This document shows positions 7,246 to 14,858 of a DNA stretch of 19,144 bases, one piece after another. Origin of the DNA: Deltaproteobacteria bacterium RIFOXYA12_FULL_61_11 (GTDB lineage: Bacteria > Bdellovibrionota_F > JAHFAK01 > YA12-FULL-61-11). Positions within the stretch are counted from its first letter, which is position 1; each line of letters begins with the position of its first letter. The stretch covers positions 151 to 19,294 of the forward strand of contig MGSU01000026.1 in assembly GCA_001799195.1 (NCBI GenBank). Direction: 5' to 3'. The notes under the pieces were generated by a model, which had not been told where the DNA came from, did not search any database, and worked only from the letters and a program-made list of their open reading frames with translations. Position numbers and translations under genes: made by a program.

Positions 7246-8850
7246 CTACCCGCGCTGCTCCCTCGACTGCTCGAACGCTCGGGCCTCGACTTCGAAAGGT
7301 ATGGCGATACATGCCCCGGCCAGGTTCTTTCCCCCGAGGAGCCCTCTGAAGATGTGCAGGAGGTAGTGCGCGAAGACGCGGAGTTTCCCATAACGGTGGA
7401 ACTGGGCCAGGTGCAGGTATTCGTGCGTCGGGACCACGGCGGTCTTCGCGCCGGCGTAGAGGGTGCGGCCCCAGGTCAGGTAGGAGAGCCCCAGCTTCCG
7501 GGGCAGCCAATGTCCTTCGCAGAGGCGGAAGTCGCGGCCGGGGGTGAGGTCGAGGCGGTAGCCGCGCCACGAGAGAGGAGACCCGGCAACGTCCCAGGCT
7601 GGGCGCAGGTCTTTGTCGAAGCGCGCCGCGAGGTCGCTCGGGGGCAGGGCACAGAGACCGGGCCAGAGCCGTTCGCTTTCTGCGCGGCACAAGGGAAGCT
7701 CGCGGGCTGAAGCAAGGGTGGGGGCGACATCGTGGACCACGCAGCGGTTCACGGCATGGCGGCAGGGGCGACGCATCCTCTCCCAGATCAGGGGCAGGGG
7801 TTCTTCGGTCAGGTTGCCGAACCCGAGCTTGAGCAGTTCGCACGGCAAGACGTTGCCTCGGGCGTCGATGTAGAGCTTCTGCCCGGCGGTCGCGGTGCAG
7901 CCGAACTTGTCGGGTTCCTCGTTGTACCAGGGCATCGCGATGGAGATAGGCCGCCTCGAGGCGTTCTGCCGGCGGTAGAAGTCGATGAGCACCTCTTTCG
8001 TCTGACCGTCGAGAGCGAAGTCGCTCGGGCTTTCCGTCGCCCTCCCGACAGGGCGGATCTCGTTGAGCTGGATGGAGTGGCCGCCGAGACGCTCGGCGAG
8101 GTCGACCACGGCGAAGACGTCCCCGTTCGCGACCGTGCTCCGGGTCACACAGCAGACCACCGAGACGTAGAAGCCGAGTTTTCTGGCAAGGGTGATCGTC
8201 TCGCACGCCGAGGCAAATGCCCGGGTATTCCCACGCCGGCGGTTGTGTTCGGCTTCCAGATGGTGGTCGAGGCTCACGTAGATACCTTGGAGTCCGGCCG
8301 TGTGCAGCCGCCGCAGGCGTTCCTCGCTCGCCCCCACCCCGGAGGTGAATATTCGGGTTTCCATGGAAGGAGTTGCGGCTTCGACGAGGGTGACGAGGTC
8401 GTCGAAACGCTGGAAGGGCTCTCCTCCGACGAAGAAGAGCAAGGGGACGCCGAAGCCGGAAAGATCCTCGACCGCCCGGAGCAGCAGCGGCAAGGGCAGG
8501 TCCCCGGACTGCAGGTTCACGACGTGACAGTGGACGCAGCGACAGGGACAGAGGTTGGTGACGGCGAGCTGGCCGTAGATCGGTTGGTGTGGATAGGTCC
8601 TCCGACAGTTGTTTTCGAGCGCGAGGTTGAAGGCCGGACCCGGTACGGAGGGCGCGAAGGGATCGAGAAAAATCTGTCCGCCCGCGCGAACGTACTTGGC
8701 GTTCTTGAACTTTGCAGCAATGGCGAACTGCTTGCGCAGGGCAGCGCTAACCTCGAGAGGGGAACGCTTGCCCGACAGCAGCATCCCCGCGTTGCCGGCC
8801 AGGATCGAGGCGCTCACGGCCGCCCTGAGGAGATACTGGGTCCAGTGCAT
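7246..8850 (-). CDS. Radical SAM/SPASM-like protein fused to a C-terminal HExxH domain
   Basis: Predicted 534-residue protein. The ATG has GGAG five bases upstream. The N-terminus (about 5-28) is hydrophobic and may associate with the membrane. Residues 95-270 form a radical SAM core with the [4Fe-4S] motif C101-x3-C105-x2-C108 and a GGEP motif (142-145) typical of S-adenosylmethionine binding. Residues 318-370 carry further cysteines (C318, C337, C363, C370) around 'DARGNVLPCE', as in SPASM or twitch regions that hold auxiliary clusters. Residues 440-530 form a separate domain with H476-E-Y-L-H480 and a downstream 'FEVEA' (519-523), matching the zinc-ligand layout of DUF4157-like HExxH domains. 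Substrate unknown; possibly peptide or lipid modification. Last gene of the five-gene minus-strand operon, 25 bases after the acyltransferase. It ends 23 bases from the convergent Hint paralog 2. Confidence 0.85.
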   Translation of the reverse strand: MHWTQYLLRAAVSASILAGNAGMLLSGKRSPLEVSAALRKQFAIAAKFKNAKYVRAGGQIFLDPFAPSVPGPAFNLALENNCRRTYPHQPIYGQLAVTNLCPCRCVHCHVVNLQSGDLPLPLLLRAVEDLSGFGVPLLFFVGGEPFQRFDDLVTLVEAATPSMETRIFTSGVGASEERLRRLHTAGLQGIYVSLDHHLEAEHNRRRGNTRAFASACETITLARKLGFYVSVVCCVTRSTVANGDVFAVVDLAERLGGHSIQLNEIRPVGRATESPSDFALDGQTKEVLIDFYRRQNASRRPISIAMPWYNEEPDKFGCTATAGQKLYIDARGNVLPCELLKLGFGNLTEEPLPLIWERMRRPCRHAVNRCVVHDVAPTLASARELPLCRAESERLWPGLCALPPSDLAARFDKDLRPAWDVAGSPLSWRGYRLDLTPGRDFRLCEGHWLPRKLGLSYLTWGRTLYAGAKTAVVPTHEYLHLAQFHRYGKLRVFAHYLLHIFRGLLGGKNLAGACIAIPFEVEARAFEQSREQRG

Positions 8851-8875
8851 CAGCGCTCCGGGGTGGTGGGTCTCG

Positions 8876-9655
8876 TCACGAGGTTCTCCCGTCCTTCGGG
8901 GAGCAAGCCTCGGGGTTCGGCAGGGGTTCTCCGCGATGGAGCTGCCGGTGCAAGCAGAGATAGGCTTCCCGGACCGAGGCCTTCAGCTCCTCGAGGTCCT
9001 CGAGGCTCTGTCCGGCGGTTGGCCAGGGCTCGAGCTGGTGGACGGTCACGGTGCAAGGCCGTACCGCATGTCCCTTCCATGCGTTATCCTCGTGGGGAAT
9101 ATGGAAGTAGAGCGGTTGGAGGGGCACCCCGAGGGAGAGGGCGAGATGGAAGGCACCCCGATTGAACGGGCCGAGCTTCCCGTCGACCACGCGGGTGCCC
9201 TCCGGAGTGAGGAGGACCGATTCTCCGGTGGCGCGCAGCGTGCGCATGGCCTTCTTGAAGCAGGCCATGCGCTGGGCAGGACGGTCTTGGGGGGGGATGT
9301 GGAAGGTGCCCAGGAGCAGGGCGACCGCGGTGATGGGGAGGTATTTCAGGGTCCTGGTCGAGAGGAAGAAGCGGGTATCTGGCAACGCCAGCGCGCACAG
9401 GACGAAGAGGTCCACGGTGGAGCTGTGGTTGACCAGGTACACCACTTGGCCCGGGGGAGGCCGAAGGCGGTGGGCCTCGACCTTGACGCCGGCCAGGGCG
9501 AGGATGAGTTTCGCGGTCGGTTTCACGAGCAGGTCGCGGCGCAGTCGCCGCGCCGTCCGGGCGGGCAGCACGGCCAAGGGGAGGCACAAGAGGGCACAGA
9601 GGGTCTGCAGCAGGAGGACCGCCCCGAGGAAGAGACCGAGTCGAAACGACTTCAT
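8876..9655 (-). CDS. 1-acyl-glycerol-3-phosphate acyltransferase family (PlsC-like)
   Basis: Predicted 259-residue membrane acyltransferase, a normal size for the family. An N-terminal hydrophobic segment (about 6-30) precedes the catalytic motif N76-H77-S-S-T-V-D82 (HxxxxD) and the glycerol-phosphate-binding motif P151-E-G-T-R155, followed by FNRGAF. PlsC enzymes transfer an acyl chain from acyl-CoA or acyl-ACP to the sn-2 hydroxyl of lysophosphatidate at the inner membrane. The start lies four bases after the methyltransferase stop, with no strong ribosome site of its own, which suggests translational coupling. Given the neighbours (CarS-like, UbiA-like and dikinase), it may be a pathway-specific acyltransferase for an unusual glycerolipid rather than the housekeeping PlsC. 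That is inference. Confidence 0.9.
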   Translation of the reverse strand: MKSFRLGLFLGAVLLLQTLCALLCLPLAVLPARTARRLRRDLLVKPTAKLILALAGVKVEAHRLRPPPGQVVYLVNHSSTVDLFVLCALALPDTRFFLSTRTLKYLPITAVALLLGTFHIPPQDRPAQRMACFKKAMRTLRATGESVLLTPEGTRVVDGKLGPFNRGAFHLALSLGVPLQPLYFHIPHEDNAWKGHAVRPCTVTVHQLEPWPTAGQSLEDLEELKASVREAYLCLHRQLHRGEPLPNPEACSPKDGRTS

Positions 9656-9659
9656 AGTG

Positions 9660-10619
9660 TTAGCCGCGTGTTTCGCACACGGCGAGCTGCATTGCGACGT
9701 TGGCCTTTGCGAGGACCTTCATCAGGGGATAGGTCGCGAGCTGGCCGAGGAAATACGGCCCGACCATGGAGCGGAGGTCGAGGCCCTTCCCGCGGAGCAG
9801 CGAGAAGGCGCAGCCGGTGAAGAAGTAGAAATAGATGGGGAAGGACCCGTGACAGCGGTAGTCGAGGAGGGTGAGCCCCGCTCGGTCGACCAGGGCGCGG
9901 AGGGAGCGTTCCGTCAAGAGCATGGTGTGTTGCGGGGCCTGGAGGCCCGGCCAATGGGAACCGAAGAGTTTCCCGGTCAAGCTGTCGAGCCGGGGGACCT
10001 CGAGGAGCAGCCGACCTCCCTGGCGTAGCAGCGAACCCGCGGTTTTCAGCGAACGCAGGGGGTCGTAGCAATGTTCGAGAAAGTGCCACATGGTGATCAG
10101 GTCGAAGGTGAGGCCTTGGAAATCTTGCTCGTAGAACAATCCGGGATGGAAGTGCAGGCGGTCGAACCCGGGGAAGTGCGAGAGATCCTTGAAATCGACC
10201 CCGTGGACGGCACAACCGCAGCGGTCGTGGAGACTGAGGAGGAAACTGCCCACGGCACAGCCCACGTCGAGTACCCGGGAGGTCGGACCGAGCTGGGCGT
10301 AGTGTTGCGCGAGGCGTACCTTTGCTCGGTCCTGGGCCCCCATCGCGTGCCGGACGAGCGGGGTCAACGGCCCGAGGTTCTCGCTGGTCTTCCGGTGCGA
10401 AACGTAGTTGTCATCGTAGAACTCCTTCACCTCCTCGAGGGTGAGCCGGGGATTCTGGTAGACGAGGCCGCACTGCTTGCAGGTAACGAAGCGGAAGAGC
10501 CCGGGTTTTCCGGTGTAGTGGTCGCCGACGCGGAGGAAGTCCTCGGTATCATCGGCGCCGCAGAGGTAGCACGAGACGTACTCGTGGCAGTAAGGGAGGT
10601 GATCCATCGGTTGTTGCAT
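9660..10619 (-). CDS. Zinc-ribbon class I SAM-dependent methyltransferase
   Basis: Predicted 319-residue methyltransferase. The frame is open much further upstream, but ATG 10619 is chosen because GGAGG (10628-10632) lies 8 bases before it and the upstream residues are Pro/Arg-rich non-protein-like text. The N-terminus carries a zinc-ribbon-type pair, C17-x2-C20 and C47-x2-C50, with 'C-x-x-C-G-L-V-Y-Q-N-P', as in Methyltransf_23-type enzymes that act on sugars or lipids. Motif I is V116-L-D-V-G-C-A-V-G-S-F126, and 'WHFLEHC' is the usual post-II motif. A hydrophobic C-terminal third ('YFYFFTGCAFSLL') may contact the membrane. The substrate is unknown; context suggests a lipid head group or chain. 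Confidence 0.86.
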   Translation of the reverse strand: MQQPMDHLPYCHEYVSCYLCGADDTEDFLRVGDHYTGKPGLFRFVTCKQCGLVYQNPRLTLEEVKEFYDDNYVSHRKTSENLGPLTPLVRHAMGAQDRAKVRLAQHYAQLGPTSRVLDVGCAVGSFLLSLHDRCGCAVHGVDFKDLSHFPGFDRLHFHPGLFYEQDFQGLTFDLITMWHFLEHCYDPLRSLKTAGSLLRQGGRLLLEVPRLDSLTGKLFGSHWPGLQAPQHTMLLTERSLRALVDRAGLTLLDYRCHGSFPIYFYFFTGCAFSLLRGKGLDLRSMVGPYFLGQLATYPLMKVLAKANVAMQLAVCETRG

Positions 10620-10636
10620 ATCCGTTGCCTCCGTCA

Positions 10637-10653
10637 CCGGAGCAGGGCTCCGG
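10637..10653 (-). promoter_or_regulatory. Perfect hairpin between UbiA-like and methyltransferase genes
   Basis: CCGGAGC (10637-10643) and GCTCCGG (10647-10653) form a 7-bp stem with a three-base loop, just upstream of the methyltransferase ribosome site on the minus strand. The same 101-base gap has a second 10-bp palindrome, ACCGATCGGT (10685-10694). It may tune expression within the operon or mark an RNA processing site. No U-tract follows, so it is not an obvious terminator. Confidence 0.45.
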
Positions 10654-10720
10654 AGGAGTCTTGTAGGCTCCGAGGACCGTAGCGACCGATCGGTTGAATG
10701 GCAAGCGAGTTCCGAGGAGG

Positions 10721-11398
10721 TCAGAGAACCCCGGCGAGGTTCGCGAGCAAACCGAGGAGGAGGAGGAGCAGGGTGAGGCACCAGCAGAAGGTCAGGAGAG
10801 GCGCGGCCTGCCGGTACCTCGTATCGTGGAGGAACTCGTAGAGGAGGGTGACGCTGAGCACGGCCGGGAGGATCGGGGCGAGCCGGCTTCCCGAACCCTC
10901 CCCGGAACAGAGGGAGAGCGCGAGGACTAGGCCGGGGTACTTGCAGTGGAGGCAAAGCGCGGCGGCGTGGATCGACGAGAGCTTCCGGCGCAGCCGAGTG
11001 TACCAGGCGTGGAGCAGCGCGGTGAGCAGCAAGCCGCCGAGCAGGGGGACGAGACTACTCTGGAGCAGGCTCGCTCCGATCCAGGAACACAGAAGGAGGA
11101 GGTGGGAGATCCTCAGATACGCTCTCGGGTTGGCGCTGCGGCCCAGGACGCGGTCCGGGGTGCGCAGGCGGTCGAGCTCGACGTCGTGATAGTCGTCGAG
11201 GATGCGGAGGCCGAGCAAGGGAAGGAGCAGGACGAGGGTCAGCGTCAGGGTGGAGGATAGCGACAGCTCCCCCTTGCGGCCGAGTTCCACGGCGAGCGAG
11301 AGCAACAGGCTCAGCGGGAGGAAGACGGCCGGGGAGAAGCGCTCCCGGAGATAGGCCTGGAGTTCTTGCTTACCAACGAACCATGCCGCGCCCACCAT
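10721..11398 (-). CDS. Short UbiA-like prenyltransferase, integral membrane
   Basis: Predicted 225-residue polytopic membrane protein. The first Asp-rich motif D68-D-Y-H-D72-V-E-L-D76, followed by R-x-x-x-P-D82-R, matches the diphosphate/Mg-binding site of UbiA prenyltransferases, which join an isoprenyl diphosphate to an aromatic, glycerol-phosphate or other acceptor. Several strongly hydrophobic helices follow. It is shorter than usual (family about 280-300), and the second Asp-rich motif is not evident: the corresponding region reads L-H-D-T-R-Y-R, so activity may be altered. ATG 11398 overlaps the dikinase gene by 29 bases and has GAGG very close to it; GTG 11395 is possible with better spacing. 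The longer open frame to 11494 lies inside the dikinase coding region. Overlap indicates coupled translation. Confidence 0.72.
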   Translation of the reverse strand: MVGAAWFVGKQELQAYLRERFSPAVFLPLSLLLSLAVELGRKGELSLSSTLTLTLVLLLPLLGLRILDDYHDVELDRLRTPDRVLGRSANPRAYLRISHLLLLCSWIGASLLQSSLVPLLGGLLLTALLHAWYTRLRRKLSSIHAAALCLHCKYPGLVLALSLCSGEGSGSRLAPILPAVLSVTLLYEFLHDTRYRQAAPLLTFCWCLTLLLLLLGLLANLAGVL

Positions 11399-13982
11399 CC
11401 ACCTCGACGATGCTGCCCGGAGGGATGCGGGCGAAGCAACCAGCCGCGCCCACGACCGCGGGTATCCCGAACTCCCTGGCCACGATGGCGCCATGGGACA
11501 ACATGCCGCCGTGCTCGATCACCAGCCCTGCCAGGACCGGGAACAGGGTGGTCCATCCCGGGTCGGTCTGCCTGGTCACCAGGATGTCCCCCGGCTCCAG
11601 GGTCATCGCTTCACGGAGGTCTCGCACCACCTTGGCTCTGCCCCTGGCGAGGCCCGCGCTTGCGCCGATCCCCAGGAGTACCCGTCCTTCGGCTTCGGCG
11701 GCTTCGTCAGAGGGGTCGATTGGGTCTCCGGCTGGTGTAGTCGCGGGCAGGGTAGCGCCCTGTTCGAGCCAGAAGAGTTCGGGCGGTTCCCGCTCTGCCC
11801 ACGAGGAGGCCTGGCGTTGTCGCTCGCGGACGGTCTCCTGGACCAACTCGGGGAACTGGGCCGTCCCCTCGAGCAGAGCCCTGGCTTCTCGGTAAGACAA
11901 CCAGAAGAGGTCGTTGGGGGCACGGAGGCTGCCGAGCAGGACCTGCTGCCGCCCGAGGGCGAGAAGGACCTGACGGAAGGAGTGGTATAACCTCGCCTGG
12001 GCCGTGCGGGCTCGCTCTCGCCAGCGGATTGCGGCCATGGCTCCGCGATGGAGCAAGGCGAAGACCCAGCGCTCTGCCCTCCCGAGCAGGCCGCCCTCCT
12101 TCATGAGGGCTCTGCGCACGTCTTCGGTGTAGGACCTTCGCCGCTCGGCGAGTTCGAACATCCGGATACTCGGCCGGGTGGGCTTGGTCTGCAGATACGT
12201 CCGCAGCAGACCGGCGACGAGTTCGGGGCGCTCGGAAAAACTCGGGGTGGTGAGCATCAATTCTTCCGAGCCTCTGAAACCCCAGGTCGCGAGGTAGCGT
12301 TGGAACTCGGCCGCGAGGTCTTTCGCCTCGGGCCTCGTCTCCAACAGGGTCAGAAAAGTCCCTGCGTCCTCCAAGCAGGCTGCAGACAGTTCCGGCACCG
12401 AGCGGAGTTTCTCGGCCAGGACCCAGAGCGCCTCGCTGGGTTCCAGACTGACGAGCTCTCCGACCCCGAGCAAGAGCCGATTGACCTCGCTCTCCTTCGC
12501 CTGATCGGGGAAACGGGAGGCGAGGAACCCCTTGAGCAGGCCGTAGAAGATCATGGCCGCGGCGTCGGCCAAGGCGGGTTTTCTCCACTCGTGGAACCGG
12601 AGACGAAGGAATTGATTGTAGAGTTTCAATAGATTGGCATCGCAAGGGGCTGGGCGGTTCGGGGAGGTCACGGCCAGCACTTCTCCGGCATAGGCGGCGA
12701 TGATTGCTTCGGTCTTGGTCAGCCAGGAAGGGAAACGCACCAAGGCCGAGCCTAGCTTGTACATCGCGGTAAGCATCTCGGAGAGGGAGAGGCGTTTCGC
12801 CGGGGCTTCCCCTCGGGGCAGAGCCTCTGCTCCGCGAGCGCCGACGAACGAGGTGAAATAGGAACACAAACGGCTCCCGTAGGGGGCGCAGTGCAAGATC
12901 GCGTGGATGTTGCTGAGGTTGTAGTACAGGCGGCCTTGGTGAGCGCCGACCACGGCGGTCAGGAAAGGTTCCAGGCAAGCCCTGCGCTGCTCCGAGAGCC
13001 CAAAGCTCACGGCAAGGTTCCGGAAGTACCACTCATAGGCTTCCAGGGCGATGGAATAGAGCATCGGCGAGAGCGGGTGGGGGTAGTTCTCTTTGAGGTT
13101 GACGTTGGTCCAGCAGACGCGGTTCGCACCCGGCAAGGTGGTGATGGGGCGGGCCTGCAACAGGTAGAGGGTTCCTGCGGCGTCGACCAACCACTCGAGG
13201 TCCTGGGGAGCCCCGAAGCGTTGTTCGAGTTCGAGCCCCAGGGCCGCGAGTTGCTCGAGAGGTAGCTCATGTTCCTCGGGAAGGGGTTTGCCGAGACCTC
13301 CGAGCGGAACCCATTGTCTTCGCTCCCGCCGATAGCGGTAGCGCAAGGGGTCGATCGAGCCCTCGACGACCCCTTGACAGGATCCGAGGGTACCTTCGAG
13401 CAGCATGTCCTTGGAGGTCGAGATCGCCCGGGGATCGACCGTGAACAAGACGCCGGCCACGTCGGCCTGGAGGTACTCCTGGAGGATCAAGGCCAGGCCG
13501 TGGAGGTCCTTCTTCCTCGCCCGGCAGTATGTCCACAAGTGCTCGGAGGAGAGGGCCTCGAGAGCGGCCCGCAGGGCCTCGCTCACGGCCTGCACCGTGG
13601 GCTCGCACTGCACCGAAAGGAGCTGGCCGGCGAAACTCACCCCTGCTCCGTCCTCGCCGAGAGCCGAACTCCTGAGGATCACCCGGGGAGCAGCGAGGAA
13701 CTGGAGCGCGCGTTCCAGGGAGGCGAGCAGGGAGGTGGGGAGGCGAAGGGGTTCCGGGTTCTTTCCTCCGGCAGAGGGGGGGGGGCCAGACGCCACTCTG
13801 CAAAGACCTGGATTGGTGTCGCGGAGGCTCAGGATCGCGGGCGTCGGCAGGACGAAGCCCCTCGGGACCTTGTAGCCCGCTTCGACCAGTTGTCCCAGGC
13901 GTTGGGCCTTCGCGCCGACGAGGGTGTCCGGGTAGGTCCGGTCCAGGGGGAGCAAAATGGGAATCGCGCTAGTGCTCAGCAT
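11370..13982 (-). CDS. PEP synthase-like dikinase / PEP-utilizing phosphotransferase
   Basis: Predicted 870-residue three-domain phosphotransferase. The N-terminal ATP-grasp (PPDK_N) part spans about 20-285: G-x-K-A-x-x-L-G (23-30), G-Y-K-V-P-x-G-F (36-43), R104-S-S-A-L-G-E-D with S-F-A-G (116-119), and the closing 'QDLEW...LLQARPI'. The middle domain contains 'NLKENYPHPLSP', as in rifampin-phosphotransferase-like proteins. The C-terminal swivelling His domain ends with 'GGMLSH830GAIVAREFGIPAV', where H830 should be the phospho-carrier. Family members use ATP to phosphorylate pyruvate, rifampin hydroxyls or other acceptors, releasing AMP and phosphate. No C-terminal pyruvate-binding TIM barrel is present, so this is not a true PEP synthase; an alcohol acceptor is more likely (inference). 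ATG 13982 is chosen because upstream residues are low-complexity and unrelated. Its ribosome site is weak. First gene of the operon. Confidence 0.85.
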   Translation of the reverse strand: MLSTSAIPILLPLDRTYPDTLVGAKAQRLGQLVEAGYKVPRGFVLPTPAILSLRDTNPGLCRVASGPPPSAGGKNPEPLRLPTSLLASLERALQFLAAPRVILRSSALGEDGAGVSFAGQLLSVQCEPTVQAVSEALRAALEALSSEHLWTYCRARKKDLHGLALILQEYLQADVAGVLFTVDPRAISTSKDMLLEGTLGSCQGVVEGSIDPLRYRYRRERRQWVPLGGLGKPLPEEHELPLEQLAALGLELEQRFGAPQDLEWLVDAAGTLYLLQARPITTLPGANRVCWTNVNLKENYPHPLSPMLYSIALEAYEWYFRNLAVSFGLSEQRRACLEPFLTAVVGAHQGRLYYNLSNIHAILHCAPYGSRLCSYFTSFVGARGAEALPRGEAPAKRLSLSEMLTAMYKLGSALVRFPSWLTKTEAIIAAYAGEVLAVTSPNRPAPCDANLLKLYNQFLRLRFHEWRKPALADAAAMIFYGLLKGFLASRFPDQAKESEVNRLLLGVGELVSLEPSEALWVLAEKLRSVPELSAACLEDAGTFLTLLETRPEAKDLAAEFQRYLATWGFRGSEELMLTTPSFSERPELVAGLLRTYLQTKPTRPSIRMFELAERRRSYTEDVRRALMKEGGLLGRAERWVFALLHRGAMAAIRWRERARTAQARLYHSFRQVLLALGRQQVLLGSLRAPNDLFWLSYREARALLEGTAQFPELVQETVRERQRQASSWAEREPPELFWLEQGATLPATTPAGDPIDPSDEAAEAEGRVLLGIGASAGLARGRAKVVRDLREAMTLEPGDILVTRQTDPGWTTLFPVLAGLVIEHGGMLSHGAIVAREFGIPAVVGAAGCFARIPPGSIVEVDGGRGMVRW

Positions 13983-14071
13983 GGGTGTACTCGTGAAGAA
14001 TGTGCCGGCACGGTAGCGTCTCGGGGGCCCTCGAGCAAGAAGTTCCACGCATTGTTCATGGATACGTGGGG

Positions 14072-14182
14072 ATGGAGGATCCTCGGAGGCTTGACGCTCA
14101 CCGGTCTCTTCGATATCGATGCATACCAACAGCGTTGCTGCGGAGCAACGCACGGCGAGCGATGGAGAATCCTCGAAGACCC
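14072..14182. repeat. Near-identical 18-base direct repeats in the divergent intergenic region
   Basis: GATGGAGGATCCTCGGA (from 14071) and GATGGAGAATCCTCGAA (from 14161) differ at two positions and are 90 bases apart. The first contains the perfect palindrome GAGGATCCTC (14075-14084). They lie beside the CarS-like gene start, between divergent genes, and might be binding sites. Alternatively they could be a small local duplication. Confidence 0.35.
14132..14151 (+). promoter_or_regulatory. Perfect 8-bp hairpin upstream of the CarS-like gene
   Basis: GCGTTGCT (14132-14139), loop GCGG, AGCAACGC (14144-14151). It ends ten bases before the chosen start codon, so it would sit at or over the ribosome-binding region if transcribed. 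It may be an operator shared by the divergent operons, a translational control hairpin, or a REP-like element. Confidence 0.5.
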
Positions 14183-14773
14183 ATGTTCCCCTCCCGAGAA
14201 GAGTTGCACCTCATCGCCTTCCTGCTCGGGGCCTTCGTCCTCGGGGGCATCGCCCAGACCCTCTGGTTCCGCAGCCCCTCCTGCCGGTTGTTCGCCTATC
14301 CCCTCGATGGGGGGAGGACCCTGCGAGGGCGGAGGATTTTTGGCGACAACAAGACCGTGGCGGGCTTCCTGGTCTTCGTACCCGTGGTCTCCGGCTCGTT
14401 CGCGTTGCTCGGTTGGTTGACCGAACTCCAGGGGCTCGATTTCCTCTCCCGGGTGGGGTGGCCGGAACAGCCCTTGTCCCTGTTCTTCATCGGGCTCGCG
14501 GGTTCGTTTGGGTACATGCTCGCGGAACTGCCGAACTCGATGATAAAACGACAATTTTCTGTCGAACCTGGGGCGAGGCCTACCGGGTGGCTCCGCTACG
14601 TGACCTTCGCGATGGATCAAGGCGACTCGGTCCTCGGCGCGCTCCTCCTGCTCCATCTCGCCGCCCCCCTGCCTCGAACGACCTGGTTCTCCCTCCTCGT
14701 CCTGGCGGCCGTGGTCCATTGGCTCTTCAACGTCGTGCTCTATCTCCTGGGTGTGAAGTCCAAGCCGTGCTGA
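14162..14773 (+). CDS. CarS-family CTP transferase (CDP-archaeol synthase-like)
   Basis: Predicted 203-residue polytopic membrane protein. The segment at about 48-69 (L-D-G-G, then R-R-I-F-G-D-N-K-T and A-G-F), the 'E-L-P-N-S-x-I-K-R-Q' stretch and the later 'D-Q-G-D-S-V-L-G-A-L' match the CarS/DUF46 family. These transfer CMP from CTP to a phosphatidate-like lipid, giving the CDP-activated intermediate for head-group attachment. Archaeal members use unsaturated archaetidic acid; bacterial homologs exist but their lipid is less clear. The start is uncertain: 14162 is chosen, 14183 would remove seven residues, and the open frame continues to 14000. None has a strong ribosome site. It diverges from the dikinase operon with a shared short promoter region, which suggests co-regulation. 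Confidence 0.82.
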   Translation: MENPRRPMFPSREELHLIAFLLGAFVLGGIAQTLWFRSPSCRLFAYPLDGGRTLRGRRIFGDNKTVAGFLVFVPVVSGSFALLGWLTELQGLDFLSRVGWPEQPLSLFFIGLAGSFGYMLAELPNSMIKRQFSVEPGARPTGWLRYVTFAMDQGDSVLGALLLLHLAAPLPRTTWFSLLVLAAVVHWLFNVVLYLLGVKSKPC

Positions 14774-14858
14774 GGCGTGCCCGGGAGGCCAGAACCGAGC
14801 TGCCGGGAGAGGGTTCAGGAGGAAGTCCGAAGGATCGGACAAGGTATCGGAGGCGGTG

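Noticed and set aside
6455-8206. 583-residue minus-strand open frame overlapping Hint paralog 2 and the radical SAM gene
   Set aside because: It is a different frame from the radical SAM protein, with low-complexity Arg/Pro-rich text and no motifs.
7732-9165. 477-residue plus-strand open frame
   Set aside because: It is antisense to the radical SAM and PlsC genes, which carry clear catalytic motifs; this frame has none.
13269-14420. 383-residue plus-strand open frame over the dikinase start and CarS-like gene
   Set aside because: It is out of frame with the CarS-like protein and antisense to the dikinase; no coherent protein family is seen.
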